A stretch of 64,000 nt of DNA from Isoetes taiwanensis (GCA_021234155.1 JAJEKV010000100.1:2642116-2706115); one strand, 5' to 3'; shown: positions 44,944 to 56,082, counted from the first letter of the stretch. The notes: a model not told the origin generated them from the letters alone. Program-made: numbers and translations.

Positions 44944-45636
44944 TCACAAGCAATTCCGCACTTGGTAGGAGTGTGAAGGGAGTTGGTATGTTTTGTAATC
45001 CATCTCAACCTCTTTCAAAGTCTCGGCGGCAAAGGAAGGGAATCTTCTCTTGAAGCCTTTTCGGAAGCTTTCTATAACATGATCATCCGCCTCCTCCCAG
45101 ATTTTCACTAACCGAAAAGAGGCTTTTGATTTCCATCCAAGATCCTCAAGTTCTTCTACAAGATTCTTTGCTGTCTGTAACATTTCCATCATCGATCTTC
45201 TAAATATCTGATTTTTTAAGCTGCAACAATCTTCTTTCGAATGACCTGTTTTTACCCTTATCAGCTGGTACAGAAGTATGTCCATTTCCTGGATTTTTTG
45301 GAGCATCTGCCAAGCCAAGTCTCGGTAATTGGCTTTGCCTTCTTTGTACTGATTTTCGAGCCTTTGCATTTCGAGATTACACACCATAATCTGCCCTTCT
45401 TTTTGTATTCCCATGCAGTTTGATGCGGCTTCTTGCTGTTCTCTGATGATGTCGAAGGCAGCCTTGAGTTCTTTCATCTTAATCCAAGCTTGATCCTTCT
45501 TATCATCTAGAACAAAGATTTGGTCCCAGCTTTGAATGATTAAAATGGGATCTGTGTCTTTATATTCATAGGGAGTTCTTGCAGAGGATGAAGAGCCACC
45601 CATGGCTGGTTTATTTGTCAACTCCTTGGTTCTCAT
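44944..45636 (-). CDS. LINE extra ORF b, coiled-coil protein
   Basis: The ATG at 45636 begins MRTKELTNKPAMGGSSSS and gives 230 intact codons. The middle (about residues 35-150) is strongly helical with heptad-like spacing (MKELKAAFDIIREQQEAASN, then LEMQRLENQYKEG). The C-terminal part contains EEADDHVIESFRKGFKRRFP. It lies 75 nt upstream of the ORF1 start. I do not know this protein. The coiled coil recalls the multimerisation domain of other LINE ORF1 proteins, so it may serve particle assembly. It is open while ORF1 and ORF2 are broken. A TTG codon at 45669 would extend it, but ATG is the likelier start. Confidence 0.65.
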   Translation of the reverse strand: MRTKELTNKPAMGGSSSSARTPYEYKDTDPILIIQSWDQIFVLDDKKDQAWIKMKELKAAFDIIREQQEAASNCMGIQKEGQIMVCNLEMQRLENQYKEGKANYRDLAWQMLQKIQEMDILLYQLIRVKTGHSKEDCCSLKNQIFRRSMMEMLQTAKNLVEELEDLGWKSKASFRLVKIWEEADDHVIESFRKGFKRRFPSFAAETLKEVEMDYKTYQLPSHSYQVRNCL

Positions 45637-45657
45637 AGTGGAATCAGACGAGGAAGG

Positions 45658-45957
45658 GATCAGAGACAAGAACCGACTGAAAAGAAAGAAAAAGAACAGG
45701 AAAAAAAGGATCTATGAGGGGGGGGGAAAGAAAGGGGGGAGCGGAAGATCCGAAAAAGGGAAAAAAGGAAAGCAAGAATGATTGGAAAGGAATGAAAATC
45801 TGCTTAGGCAATGAAGAGAGGCAGGCCAGACCAGAGTCCCCCGCAAGGATCTAATCGGGGTAAGGGGTCCCATCACCGTCGAGGCAAATGAAATCGAAAA
45901 ACCAGAAAAACCAGAAATCATAAGAAAAGGAAAAAATGGGGAACCAAGAGTCGACAT
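45658..45957 (-). other. Pyrimidine-rich spacer within the LINE
   Basis: On the minus strand this 300-nt spacer between extra ORFs a and b is C/T-rich (for example ttccctttcctttttcccc-like runs) and ends in ttctttcttttcag, a sequence like a 3' splice site. It could be an internal promoter, an internal ribosome entry region, or an intron remnant. An open frame through it (45957-45712) reads as low-complexity Pro/Phe/Ser and is not counted as a gene. Confidence 0.4.
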
Positions 45958-45959
45958 GG

Positions 45960-46361
45960 TTAGTTAGCCACCCCAAACCTCCAGACCACAATACCAAGGT
46001 CTCCAAAAAATTCTGCTGGCTGAAGATCGAAGAAGTCTGCCCAGTGGTACAGGGGTTCAATACCGAATTCGATGGGGACCTCTAGAAGGAAGAGGTTTCT
46101 TTCAATTCTGTTACCCAAAGCGATGTAAGGCTGAGAGTTGTGGGCTAACACTCTGAGGGAGCCAATTCTGTCGAAACACAGGATGCTGAGAAAAAACTTG
46201 TCAAAAAATTCAAAATCTGCCCTACAAAAACCTATTCTGGATTGATTGGAACTAGCTAGATCTATTAACTCCTCGATGGCATGAAGAGTATCCTCATGGC
46301 CTTGGGGTGGGATGACAAAACCCAGCCCTTGGAGAACAGCTTCGAGTAAAGCCTCATCCAT
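45960..46361 (-). CDS. LINE extra ORF a, 133 aa
   Basis: The first ATG of the element (46361) opens MDEALLEAVLQGLGFVIPPQ and runs 133 codons without a break to 45960. It contains a helical N-terminus (HAIEELIDLASSNQSRIGF), an aromatic-rich middle (DFEFFDKFFLSILCFDRIGS) and an acidic/aromatic C-terminus (YHWADFFDLQPAEFFGDLGI). It is acidic overall. I recognise no family. The position 80 nt from the 5' end and the lack of lesions argue for a real ORF of the element. Confidence 0.6.
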   Translation of the reverse strand: MDEALLEAVLQGLGFVIPPQGHEDTLHAIEELIDLASSNQSRIGFCRADFEFFDKFFLSILCFDRIGSLRVLAHNSQPYIALGNRIERNLFLLEVPIEFGIEPLYHWADFFDLQPAEFFGDLGIVVWRFGVAN

Positions 46362-46441
46362 CAGGGCTGGGTAGTGCACACCTCCCGAGGCGCGAGTGGG
46401 AAGCGCTTAGTGCCTGCATCTCCAACCCTTCATGTTGTCCC

Positions 46442-46460
46442 GAAATTGCAAAGCATTATC
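46442..46460. repeat. Target-site duplication, 5' side of the full-length LINE
   Basis: Exact 19-bp copy of 39365-39383, immediately 5' of the element on the minus strand. Confidence 0.95.
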
Positions 46461-46770
46461 ATTTGCACATCTTTCATCCCTGGTGATGGCAGAATTTTCC
46501 ACATCCCCATCATTTGGCCTCAAAGGCAAATACAAGATCATTCTGGTTCATGCTACACAAAGAAATTGGAACAAGAACGAAGAAATAATAGGGGCCCAAA
46601 ATCTTTTCATAATAAGAATAAGAGTACACATGAAACAAAGTACCCTTCTATGTCTCAGAACCATGAAGCACCACTGAACTAGATCATGTGGAGACTGCCT
46701 CCTTCCTCTAATAATCGTAGAGCAGGGAAAGAGGAGGAGCTCATGCTCCTCAAAATTCTTATACAATGTA
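46461..46770 (-). pseudogene. Upstream part of the split RTE-type LINE
   Basis: This is the continuation of the RTE fragment at 38506-39383, separated from it by the younger LINE. Minus-strand frames (KRFWAPIISSFLF, LPLRPNDGD) are weak on their own. The assignment rests on continuity across the insertion site. Confidence 0.45.
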
Positions 46771-46889
46771 CCTCTTCATCAACCCTTCATGACACATCTT
46801 AATCTCAACTGTCCAAATTCACCTCTTCATCCCAAACTTTCACGTCTGCCTCTTCATCACAGCCATCAAAAATATAATTTAAGGGCTTT

Positions 46890-47220
46890 TATATATTAGG
46901 CCTATAAGTTTAACATCACCCTAATGGCCTTTATATTATCGTTTAGGGTGCCTCTAGATTTTTCAGGGCCATTGGATCATGGTATATTATGTAGGATTAT
47001 ACCCTCTAGAGGCATACAGACCATGCATTTGAAATCAAGATGGGATCAAACAACCTTGTTTTGACCCCAATGGTGATTAAAAAAACCAATTCAATGGTTA
47101 CGAACCATTCAATATAACAGTGCACTACACTTTTTAAACCACAGAAAGAATAGAGGATGGGGATTCGAACCCCAACAAGATGCCAATGCTCTAGCAATAC
47201 ATCGTGTAAGTCAAACTAGC
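46890..47220 (-). mobile_element. Possible tRNA-derived SINE
   Basis: On the minus strand ggggttcgaatcccc (around 47160-47174) forms a perfect tRNA T-arm with a B-box. A D-arm-like tgctagagcattgg lies about 15 bp upstream. The anticodon arm is missing, so it is not a functional tRNA. The body that follows shares the phrase tcaagatggg(a/g)tcaaac with a segment at 58060, suggesting a dispersed family. Confidence 0.4.
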
Positions 47221-47469
47221 AGTAAATCTACTATAGCCATGATAAAAATAAAATCAGCAACCCTGTTAAACAAGTGTCTATCATAACAAGGTTTTTCATG
47301 TCAACTGCCACACAGACGCCGGACGGGATAGGCTGAGGGGGTACTTGGACTCTTGTTTCCTGGGGAAGCTCTAGGACCACAATGCTCTGGAACAGGTAAA
47401 GATGGCACACTACAATGAGCACATAAACCCCACCCTGGTTCGAGGCCCACATCTCTACCTGCGTTCTTA

Positions 47470-47960
47470 GTTGCCCATGAAGAAGCGCAGGATCATCGCG
47501 TTCATTCGAACAGGGGCCCACCATCTTCGGCTTGAGACTGGTCGGTGGATTGGAGAGCCACGCCAGGACAGGCTTTGTTAGTGTTGCCCGCTGGGGGTTG
47601 TTGAGGATGAAAGCCATGCCTTCCAGAGCTGTCCAGCCTATAGTCAGATTTGGGCTCGCTACGCCCTCTTGGTGCGACCTGGTCTGCCACTGCACGAGCT
47701 ACTCAGTACACTGTCAGTTCGATCCCTTGGCTCTTACCTCCATGAGGTTTTGGATTTGCGGACTCACCTCTGTCCCTGCGCGCCTATCTGAGGTGCCGGG
47801 AAATCATGTGTATACGTATATTTGTACAGCTGCCAGCAGGCTTGTTGCTGCGACGGTTTTTCCCTCGTAAGGGGGTTTTTTAATCCGGGTAGCAAATTTG
47901 GGTCCCATAGGCCGATTGGCCTCCGCGGACGATAAAAGAACCTTCCTTCCTTCCTTCAAG
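47470..47960 (+). mobile_element. LINE 3' end with zinc-binding domain
   Basis: Across two frames the plus strand gives RRIIAFIRTGAHHLRLETGRW, then VVEDESHAFQSCPAY, the zinc-binding H-x(n)-C segment common at the C-terminus of LINE RT proteins. It is followed by a 3' UTR with cggtttttccctcgtaaggg and ggttttttaatcc, as also seen at 15055. The minus-strand frame here is only its antisense. Confidence 0.5.
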
Positions 47961-48294
47961 AACTGGCTTTGGGGGTCTCCCCCCATTCTGATGGGGGTGG
48001 GCTCACACTTCTCCTTCAGGAAGATGATGTGCCCGGCCTTCAGGTATGACTTTTACTTTTGTAGAAAGTTTAGTTCTTTGAAAGCCTCTAAGATAACTTA
48101 GCAAACTCTTTTCAAAAACCACTTAGGTCGAGCATTTGATCCTGGAATTCTGAGCTGGAAAATCCATAGACTAAGTCACTATAACTACATAGAACATTAT
48201 GATACTGGGGTCAATTTTTTTGTCTCCGACCAATTTTCCTATGTTACTCCATCACTTGATTCCATGCAAGTCTGAATGTTATGAATGTTATGTC

Positions 48295-48440
48295 TTTACG
48301 TACCTTAACGCTCTGGTGCTCGGGTTTGCAACCTGAGATCAAATCTCAACCGTTGACTGAAGTGTTGTTACCAACTAATAACATTTGACTGGCCCAATTA
48401 TATTGTCTCTCTCGTCACGTCCTAGGGTCTTAGATCAATA
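48295..48440 (-). mobile_element. SINE-like repeat, copy 1
   Basis: The plus strand reads ccttaacgctctggtgctcgg ... gatcaaatctcaaccgt ... agtgttgttaccaac ... tcctagggtct. The same order of phrases recurs at 62724-62885 (ccttaacgcactggtcctcgg ... gattcaatcttgaccgt ... ccctagg). The reverse complement starts with a tRNA D-arm-like aggaccagtg(c/g)gttaag, so I read the family as minus here. Confidence 0.45.
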
Positions 48441-49702
48441 TTTATTACTCTCTTCACTGCTCTCGGCACTGAGCAAACATCAAAAGCCTCTTCTAACATA
48501 TCATCGAATTCAACATCTAACAAATACAATGGTCTGTTCCAAAAATTGAATGACTGCCCTTCTTCTTATCCTCTTTTGCTCTTTGTTGCCCCTCGAACCT
48601 AGGCATTAAGGGCGCCCTGCCCCTTGGCGTCACTGTAGACAAATTTGAGGGCCATGTGTTGGCCATAGCTACATGATCCTCAAACTTTTACAGTAATGCC
48701 CTCAGGCCAGGGCTTTATCTACAACATAATCATATGCATGAACACCCACTCCAAAATCATTTGTAAAATGACTATGATTGGCATAAAGAAACCTATAAAG
48801 ACTTTGTGTATTAGTGGATAAAATCCTTGGTGGCACCGCTCAATTAGGTGGTCAACAAGCAACAGAGTCGTGAATCCACTATCGACTCTACTAGGAAATC
48901 TATCGTTGTGAAAAAAGGCATGAGCTATGGGCATTAACCTATCTCTCCTGGCTTAAGAGCGAGATTTTTTCTTGCCAAATGACCTTGTGAAAATAATTTA
49001 GCTTATAATAACTAGCATTTTTATTTAGTTTATTTTATTTTAATTAGGTTTATTAGTCTTAGTTGAGTAATCACTTGAAACTACCTTCACATGGATACCC
49101 TCAGATCAACTTCAAAAAATGTAGTATTGAATACCCAACTTGTACAAATTACATGATAGCAATTTGGGTTGTGTTCTGTGGGCAGTAAGAATTTCGGAAT
49201 CAGGGATAAAAGCTTCAGAATCACAGGTAAAAGCTTCGGAATGAGAGGTAGAAGGGTCCAATGTCATGTAAATCCTCCAGAATGCGATTCTAGGATGCGA
49301 TGTAAATCCTCCAGGAGCCGTCGCAAATCCTACAAAAGCCGTCGTTGTTGAGCCGTTGTTAAGGTGGGTAGGAATTCAGGAAGAGAAAGTGTGCCACATG
49401 GCAACCTAAGTTGCTATGGGCGGATAGGGCAGAACGCAACCTAACCTAAGTTGCTATTATGTGTTGGAGAATGAAGAGATAAATCTCGAAATGCAACAAG
49501 GAATCAATCAACATCAAATGTTAGGAATAATGTGGAATGTACCCATGCTTTGTTAAGACTTGAAATAAAGTAGCTCGCCCATTCTTTTATAAGCCAAATA
49601 TGAAGTTTAGACTTGTTTTGAACTATATGACAATGTTGTGATCTTATTTATGATGCATTAATCAGTGACACTTTATAGTTTGCTTGCTAAATGACGTTAT
49701 AG
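48441..49702. other. No recognisable gene
   Basis: AT-rich sequence with a cluster of ttcggaatca / agcttcagaatca-type short repeats at 49190-49260. No catalytic exons of the oxygenase fragment that follows could be found here. Confidence 0.4.
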
Positions 49703-50641
49703 GTGGATGTTAGTGGAACCAATACCAAATGCCATAGTTGTAAATATTGCGGATCAATTGCAGGTATAATTTGAATGCTTTTTAAAACAACATTGAATTA
49801 ATTGAATTCAATTGAACTATAGCATCCACAGAGATCAAAATGGCACATGGAACCTAGTACAATAGAAAAGTATATCCATCACTACCATGATTAAAGAACC
49901 CTCGCCCTAAGGTTTTAAAGGGCAAAACCATAGAAGGCCGCAAGCTCTAGCCCATAGATATAGAGATTCACAAGTAAGTACTATAGAACGGAATGATGTC
50001 AAAGTTGTTAGAGTTGATTTTAGAGAGAGACAGTCTATTTTTTTGATGGACAAAAGTGGGAATAGCCCGTCATGTATCTAAAAGGGCTTAGATGACGATA
50101 TATTGAAGTATTCCTTATAATGTAAACGTCATAGTTAGGAGGACGACAAGGAGGAAAAAATGGAGAGAACGAAAGTAAATGTCCAACATTGAAGGATATA
50201 TTTAAGGCTATGGTGTTAGGAAATAAGACTTGTACCTAAAAAGGGGGATTGTATGTTTTAGGGTGTGTTCTAGTGGAAAGGACATAAATGCGTGTCCATT
50301 TTTATAATTTTTTTTGTGAACATGGAAAATTTGTTAGAATGTGTTCTTCATGTATTGTGGTTTATTTTTATTGATATATCTATCTCATACAGATATTGAG
50401 CAATGGGAAGTATAAGAGTGTTGAACATCGAGTTCTAGTCAACAGATATAGATCAAGGATGTCATTAGCAACATTTTGTAATCCAGAGGAAGAAGATATA
50501 ATATCTCCAGCATGTCAATTGATTGACGAAGCACATCCGGCCCTTTATAGAGCCATGACTTATAAAGAGTACTTGAAAGCTCTATGTATGAATGGGCTAA
50601 AAGGAAAAAGTTATGTGGAATCATTTAGAACGAAAGGTTAG
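49703..50641 (+). pseudogene. Last two exons of a 2-oxoglutarate/Fe(II) oxygenase
   Basis: Two pieces on the plus strand fit the C-terminal end of a DOXC-class plant oxygenase. Exon 49703-49763 encodes WMLVEPIPNAIVVNIADQLQ, followed by a gt donor. Exon 50393-50641 encodes ILSNGKYKSVEHRVLVNRYR, then an ISPACQLIDEAHPALYRAMTYKEYLK segment, to a stop. The Arg-x-Ser equivalent that binds 2-oxoglutarate is present (RYRSRMSLATFCNP). The HxD of the catalytic triad and the whole N-terminal half are missing upstream, where only unrelated sequence is seen. Most likely a truncated paralogue of the family represented at 63512. A complete gene with a very long intron reaching further left is less likely. 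Confidence 0.7.
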
Positions 50642-51339
50642 TAAAGATATTCTTGGGCCTTATAATATTCGTATTCAATAATATCTTACATTTATTTAAC
50701 CTTCATACTTAAAATAACTTTAAGGTCGCATAATAAATATGCTTGCAAGTCAAATTATTATCAGGTATATGAAGACATTAAGAGAAACATTTAGGTGATG
50801 TTAAAAAACCACTCTTCATCTTCTTAGACATGAATAGCCTCCTCCTTTCAAATGCGGATGTTTCTTCCTGAGTGTTGCCACCTGGATTTTTCCCATTGTG
50901 AACTCTCAGCTTCTCTATCGTTCTATTTACTTGATCCTGTTGGTCAATGTCTACATCCATATTCTCTTCTTACTATTGATATCATTGCTGCTACTCGTCG
51001 ATTGTTTCAAGAAGTCGCCAAGTCAGCTTGAGGTGATACTTGTCATTAGTGATAGTTGCCACCAATGCATCTACAAGCATTGCGGCTTCTGCTTCACCAA
51101 TGGCGAAGTTGTCGTCTCTTGTCATAATGGTATGTGGGGAGTTTGTGAGGCTCTTTCCGCCAATGATGCACATTGTTTCCCTAGTATTAGTACTTGTCAA
51201 CCTTGTTCGCTAGGCTAACCTACGTTATCTGAGTTGCATCCATCTTGTCCAAGTGTCTAATGGTGTTCGTAAGCTTCTTCTACTCTGTGTTCTCATCTGG
51301 TACATCAGTCCAGTGCCTCAGAGCACTAGGGATAATAAT

Positions 51340-51395
51340 TCCCTTCCCTTCCCCTCCCCTCCCCTCCCCTCCCCTCTCCTCTCCTCTCTTCTCTT
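51340..51395. repeat. C/T-rich low-complexity tract
   Basis: Runs of (cccct)n grade into (ctctc)n on the plus strand. It is a simple repeat without further features. Confidence 0.9.
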
Positions 51396-52779
51396 CACCT
51401 TATTATACAAAATCATAAGCATGCAAGCAATTTTAGCATGTAAAAGCACAAAGTTTCCTGATGGAATACAATTGTTTAGTGTTCCTAATATCTAAATTGT
51501 AGGCCACGTGTTCATTATACTCCAAAACAAATCCATTGAGTGCCAAAAACTCCATACTAGATAAAATTGGTCTTATTGTAAAGCTCTGGCCAGACCTATT
51601 CAATGACACCAATTTCATAGTCATGCAAGCTAGCCATCAAAACATTTTTATGAAATTATCTAACACCAGCATACAATCCAAAAGTAATAATACAGAGTCA
51701 CAAATCAACTATGCGCAGGTGTGGGGCACTTTGCTATTTTGAGATAAGAAAGGATAAATGTTGACGATCTTAGCTATACCTACCCAGTGACACAATCGAG
51801 ATGAAAAGGCCTTAGCTATACTTAACCAATGACACCAATTTCTTGAACATGCGAATATGCTGAATCGGCATACATTTATTTCTGGGTTTCAAAGTTCAAC
51901 TTACTATTTCGCAAATATCTTTTTGTTGGAGGTCTGTAATAGGCAGGTTTGTACTTTTTGTAAAGCTTAGACCCATGTGTGACATTCCACTATAATTATA
52001 CTGCATCGCAGTAGGTATAAGGTTAATACATGTGTGACTCGACACATGCATGCCACATAGGTAGCCGACATGAGGAGAGCCTATAAGTGGTGGCCGCACG
52101 ATAATACATTAGTATGGAAGTGCATGGCAACCATTGGCACTTGGCGTATTATACTTGATAATACCAGAAATTTATCACGGCGGCGAAGGTTGTCACGAAC
52201 ATTTCTATTTATTAAGGCAATTTCTTTTGTTTATTAGCCATACTCCACTACACTTTCATATATCATCCAGAATAATGAACTAATAAATTTATGGAAAACA
52301 ATGAGACAACACAATATGTATTGTTGCGATGTAAGCACACATGATACCAAAGTCCCTTTTGCTAGTTCAAATGCTGCAATTTATGTGTCATAAAACTGTA
52401 TCAAAGCATGATAACAAGATTGCGTATTAAACGGGAGCAAATCATTGAAATGGGAGCAAAAGGAATATTCCTTAAAGATTCCTCTTTTTTTCCAAAAAAG
52501 AAGCTAAAATGAGGTAAAAATTTTATTTTGGTCATGAAATTGCATTTTGACCCCCCCAAAATCACTCATTTTTTTGTGCAAAGAGAAAATTGACTATGTC
52601 AAAGTGACACTTTTTCTAACAGTTAGAATCTACCTGAAGTGTGTTTTTAGAGAAAACCACTAATTTAAGTGTATGTCCTACACAACATTTTGTAAGCTTG
52701 GATTATATTCCAGAAAAGGTTACTTTAAGGTTACAATGTGTCATTTTTTAATGATGTAATATTTCAAAGTACCAAAATT

Positions 52780-53312
52780 GGAATCCGGAATACACTTTTA
52801 CGATTCGAGGATAACAGAAGTGTATTCCGGAATACACTTTCGCTTTTTTTGAAAGTCAAAGTGTATTCCAGAATACACTTTTGGTTTTGCTCGAAATCCA
52901 AAGTGTATTCCGGAATACACTTTTGTTGTACAAGTTTTTGAGACTCAACAGTGATCTTCAATTTCCCAGGTTTTTCGAGTTTTCGACATTTTCAATGACC
53001 TGGCAATTTTTTTTGTTTCAATTGATTTGAACGACCTTGCGATTTTATTTGTTTTTTATGTGGGATAGGCCTATAGGAACAAAGTTCTAAATAATGAAGG
53101 GATTAGCGAAAGAGAAAAACGAACCAACAACAACTAGATTTTCTAGCATGTTCAATTTATTTTGATGACCTTTCAATTGTTTTTATTGTTTTGTGTGGAT
53201 ACGGAGTTATGGTATTAAATAATAAAGGGGTTTTGATTTTTTTGCTTTTTAAACTAGGGATATTGGATCTTGGTTTCAAATGACAAGAGGGAAATGTATT
53301 CCGGAATACACT
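52780..53312. repeat. Cluster of gtgtattccggaatacac palindromes
   Basis: The 18-bp palindrome gtgtattccggaatacac, or one-base variants, occurs at about 52820-52838, 52861-52878, 52903-52921 and 53295-53312, with half copies near 52787. Copies are separated by unrelated AT-rich DNA, so they are not a simple tandem array. Confidence 0.85.
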
Positions 53313-54950
53313 TTGTAAGGAGGATAGAAACGTGTTTTTTTTTGCCCTTTCTGCTCTGGCGATCTTTGTCTACAGACCTTGCGCCACGATTTTATGCTCA
53401 GATTGGAAAAGACTCTGGCGTTGGCTAAAGCTTAAGCCAAGGCGCTGGCTAAGCGTCTTTAAAAATCATTTTTTCCATTAGGGTCGAATGTAGCAGAATA
53501 AAATCGGATGCCTGAATCAGGTCGAATGCTTTAGGGTCGCATGTAGGGCAAAACGTTTTTTCCAATAGGGTCGGATGCCAGAATCAGATGCCAGAATGTT
53601 GGATCATTCAGGTCGGATGCTCTTAGATGCCAGAATCGAGGAGCAGGGGACTGCTGGCTGACTGATTCATAGATGGTAGAGCATGTCAAACAAGGTTGTT
53701 TTGGTGGCTATGATGGCTTTGCAGCAGTGAAGCTATGGTGCCTCTGGTATTTTATATGGCATGGCTGCAGCGAAGCTATGGTGGCAACGAAGCTATGGTG
53801 GCAGTGAAGCATGCCAGTGAAGCATGTCGTCCAAAGTAAGTTGCATAGTTTTTTTTTCTTTCTTTTAAACTAGGTGAGCAGGTCTGACCATTTGAAGCAA
53901 GGAGATGTTCTTGATTTGCCCATGCTGTGTCCTCTATGTTTAAACTGTAGCTTCTTTTCGCATTGTGCATTGAAGCTTTGAAAAAACAGCTGAGAAATAT
54001 GGTCTGGCCATGCTTTGCATTGTAAAAAAAAACAGTGATGAATGAGAATTTTGCTGTATGAGACCTTGAAGCAGGAAAATGCTTTTGTGGTACCTCAGTT
54101 CTATCCCCATATTATGGTAAGATATTTTCACATTTTTGTGCTTTTTTAGTTGCCATTGCTAACTTTTGTCAACATGTTTTGTTATTTCTTAAGTGTCGAT
54201 TTAATTATTCTATCATTTCTTGCTGATTCTTAGCATAGAGTTCTTTTTTAAAGTAGGTTAAATTTGCATGACTATTTTTTCTAGCCAAGTTTAGCCAGTT
54301 GGTTGCATTTCTTCTTACTAGAATTTTGCTTAGTTCTTTTTAGCTTTGAAGATCTTATGTTAACTGTTTGTGTAGATTGCAGGTTCTACTTCAGTTTTGA
54401 GAGCAATTCCTCTCAATAACTTTTCACCTTCCTTGAACTCTACATCTAGAATTGCTGAACAAATATAAAGTCATAGAGTCGACGAGGATTTCATCAAATT
54501 AGCATGAGATTTTTAGCCACTGAGTTGGCATGTAAAAAACATTATTAGCAGAAGAAGATCACAATGGCTCGTACAAGTTGTTGCTACTTTAATGAACTAG
54601 AACTGAGGTTGCAAAATGGAGCAGTTTCTGTATATTTCTATAATAATGTTTACATGAAATGTACATGCCTTGAAAATAAAAATAAATAATATGAATTCTT
54701 ATTATATTAATGTCTACAAGTTACTTGCATCAATGTTTTTAATTTTCATCCTCAACAAAAATAAGAAGGTTGCATACTAAACAGGGTCTTTAAATCGAAG
54801 GAAATAAATCCTTCACCAAATTCTAAAAGCACCAAACCATCTTAAAGCTTTGTCTGATCTTAGAACATGCTTTTTGAGGTGCAATAGATGCTACCTTCAG
54901 ATTTGAGCAACATTTGGCATGTTGAATGGCCTCTTAAACATAAGGTGTAC
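53313..54950. other. No recognisable gene
   Basis: This stretch contains short repeated phrases (gtcggatgccagaatca near 53470-53640, aagctatggtggc near 53730-53810) and AT-rich filler. No frame resembles a known protein. Confidence 0.4.
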
Positions 54951-54974
54951 TGCAGAGATTGAAAACATGGTTCC

Positions 54975-55125
54975 CAATTTGTATTCTGGAATAGCATAAG
55001 AGTGCAAGGTGCTATTCCAGAATAGCGCAAGACATCAAGGTGTGGTGGAAAGATTTGGAATATGGCTCCCAATTTGTATTCTGGAATAGCGTAAGAGTGC
55101 AAGTTCCTATTCCAGAATAGCGTAA
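54975..55125. repeat. Cluster of tattccagaata half-palindromes
   Basis: The phrases gtattctggaatagc and ctattccagaatagcg alternate in opposite orientations four times in 150 bp, each followed by (g)taagagtgcaag. They resemble the 52.8-kb palindromes in their tattcc.gaata core. Confidence 0.75.
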
Positions 55126-55583
55126 GAGTGCAAGGGCAACTGACAATCCTATTCCAAAATAAAGTAGGAATTTTGAAAACACTGATTAGGTTCTTCTCTA
55201 GACAGATATTGGTATGCTCGGGTAGGTTCTTCTCCTCACATCATAAAATTTTATGTTTATTTCTTCTTCATACCTTGCACTTATTGTGTAACACAAGACT
55301 AACTAAAGCTACAACACAAGAGCTAGGAATAACAAGTACGCTGCCGAAGGAAGAAGAACCCGAGATAACGATTGCCTGCTTTGCTTACAATGCAAGCAAA
55401 AAAACACAGAAGAAGAATTTTGACACCTATAGACCACAAGAAAAAGAAGAACCTGGAAGCAAGTACACTTGCAACGCATGCAGAATCCCCAGCGCCATAG
55501 AAAACCAAGCCTGTATTCTGGTAGTAGCAGGACACATGGCACGACTGGATTGGGGCCAGCCATCTTTTCTGTTATGCCAAAGG

Positions 55584-55647
55584 CCCCTTGGGATATTTTT
55601 TGGCCTCATGTCGGCCAACTTTCCAGGCCAAAAAATAGCACAAGGGG
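55584..55647. repeat. Foldback element, 64 bp
   Basis: Arms of 22 bp (ccccttgggatattttttgg... and ...ccaaaaaatagcacaagggg) with two mismatches enclose a 20-bp loop. Confidence 0.75.
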
Positions 55648-56082
55648 ACTTTCTCTTACATAGAATATAGAAGAGGAAGAAAAGTAGATGTTGGATTTCA
55701 ATTTTGAAAGCACTAGAATTTGAATACATAAAAAGCTATTTTTGCCGGCCTAGTCCTGAATAGGATAAGCACTATGCCCCATTGGCTCCTCTACTGGTGA
55801 TGGATCCGGTAAAAAAGAATCAAAAGCCATGAACTCTTTTCATTCTATTTTTTCCCAAATAGCGTAAACATAAGGTAGATGCTATTCTGGTCATAGAGCC
55901 AACGACAAACATGCCATGTGGCACAAGTTCTTTTCCTGAATGTTTATCTAAATTTCACAGCGATGTAGGTTGTTCTTTATTTTTACCTCGCATTCTGCCT
56001 ATTTCACCTTGCATTCTGCATGATTTCACCCGCTAAAATAACTTTTTTATCTTACTTTCATCTTAAGAATGGCCTCCGGCCT

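Larger units (their letters stand above)
39384..46441 (-). mobile_element. Full-length L1-type LINE, 7,058 bp
   Basis: The element is bounded by an exact 19-bp target-site duplication. Its 3' poly(A) appears as a T-rich run at 39384-39409 on the plus strand. Its 5' end begins gggacaacatgaagg on the minus strand, 80 nt before the first ATG. Order on the minus strand: a 133-aa ORF, a 230-aa coiled-coil ORF, ORF1 (nucleic-acid-binding type), ORF2 (endonuclease, RT, zinc domain), and a Cys-rich tail. Usual plant L1 elements have only ORF1 and ORF2. ORF1 and ORF2 have several frameshifts, so this copy is inactive, but the two leading ORFs are intact. Confidence 0.9.

Noticed and set aside
47155-47225. 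tRNA gene on the minus strand
   Set aside because: A perfect T-arm is present but the anticodon arm and acceptor stem are missing, so a SINE head is more likely.
47231-47695. 154-codon minus-strand frame
   Set aside because: It lies antisense to a LINE zinc-domain fragment on the plus strand, which explains the conservation-like pattern better.
50778-51200. Minus-strand frames with protein-like composition (GEAEAAMLVDALVATITND, then ENMDVDIDQQDQVNRTIEKL)
   Set aside because: Both pieces are in the same frame, but several stops lie between them and no splice sites are convincing. No family is recognised. They may be an old transposon fragment.
55128-55670. 180-codon plus-strand frame
   Set aside because: It has no recognisable domain and runs into the foldback at 55584. 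The opposite strand has equally long frames, so openness is not informative.
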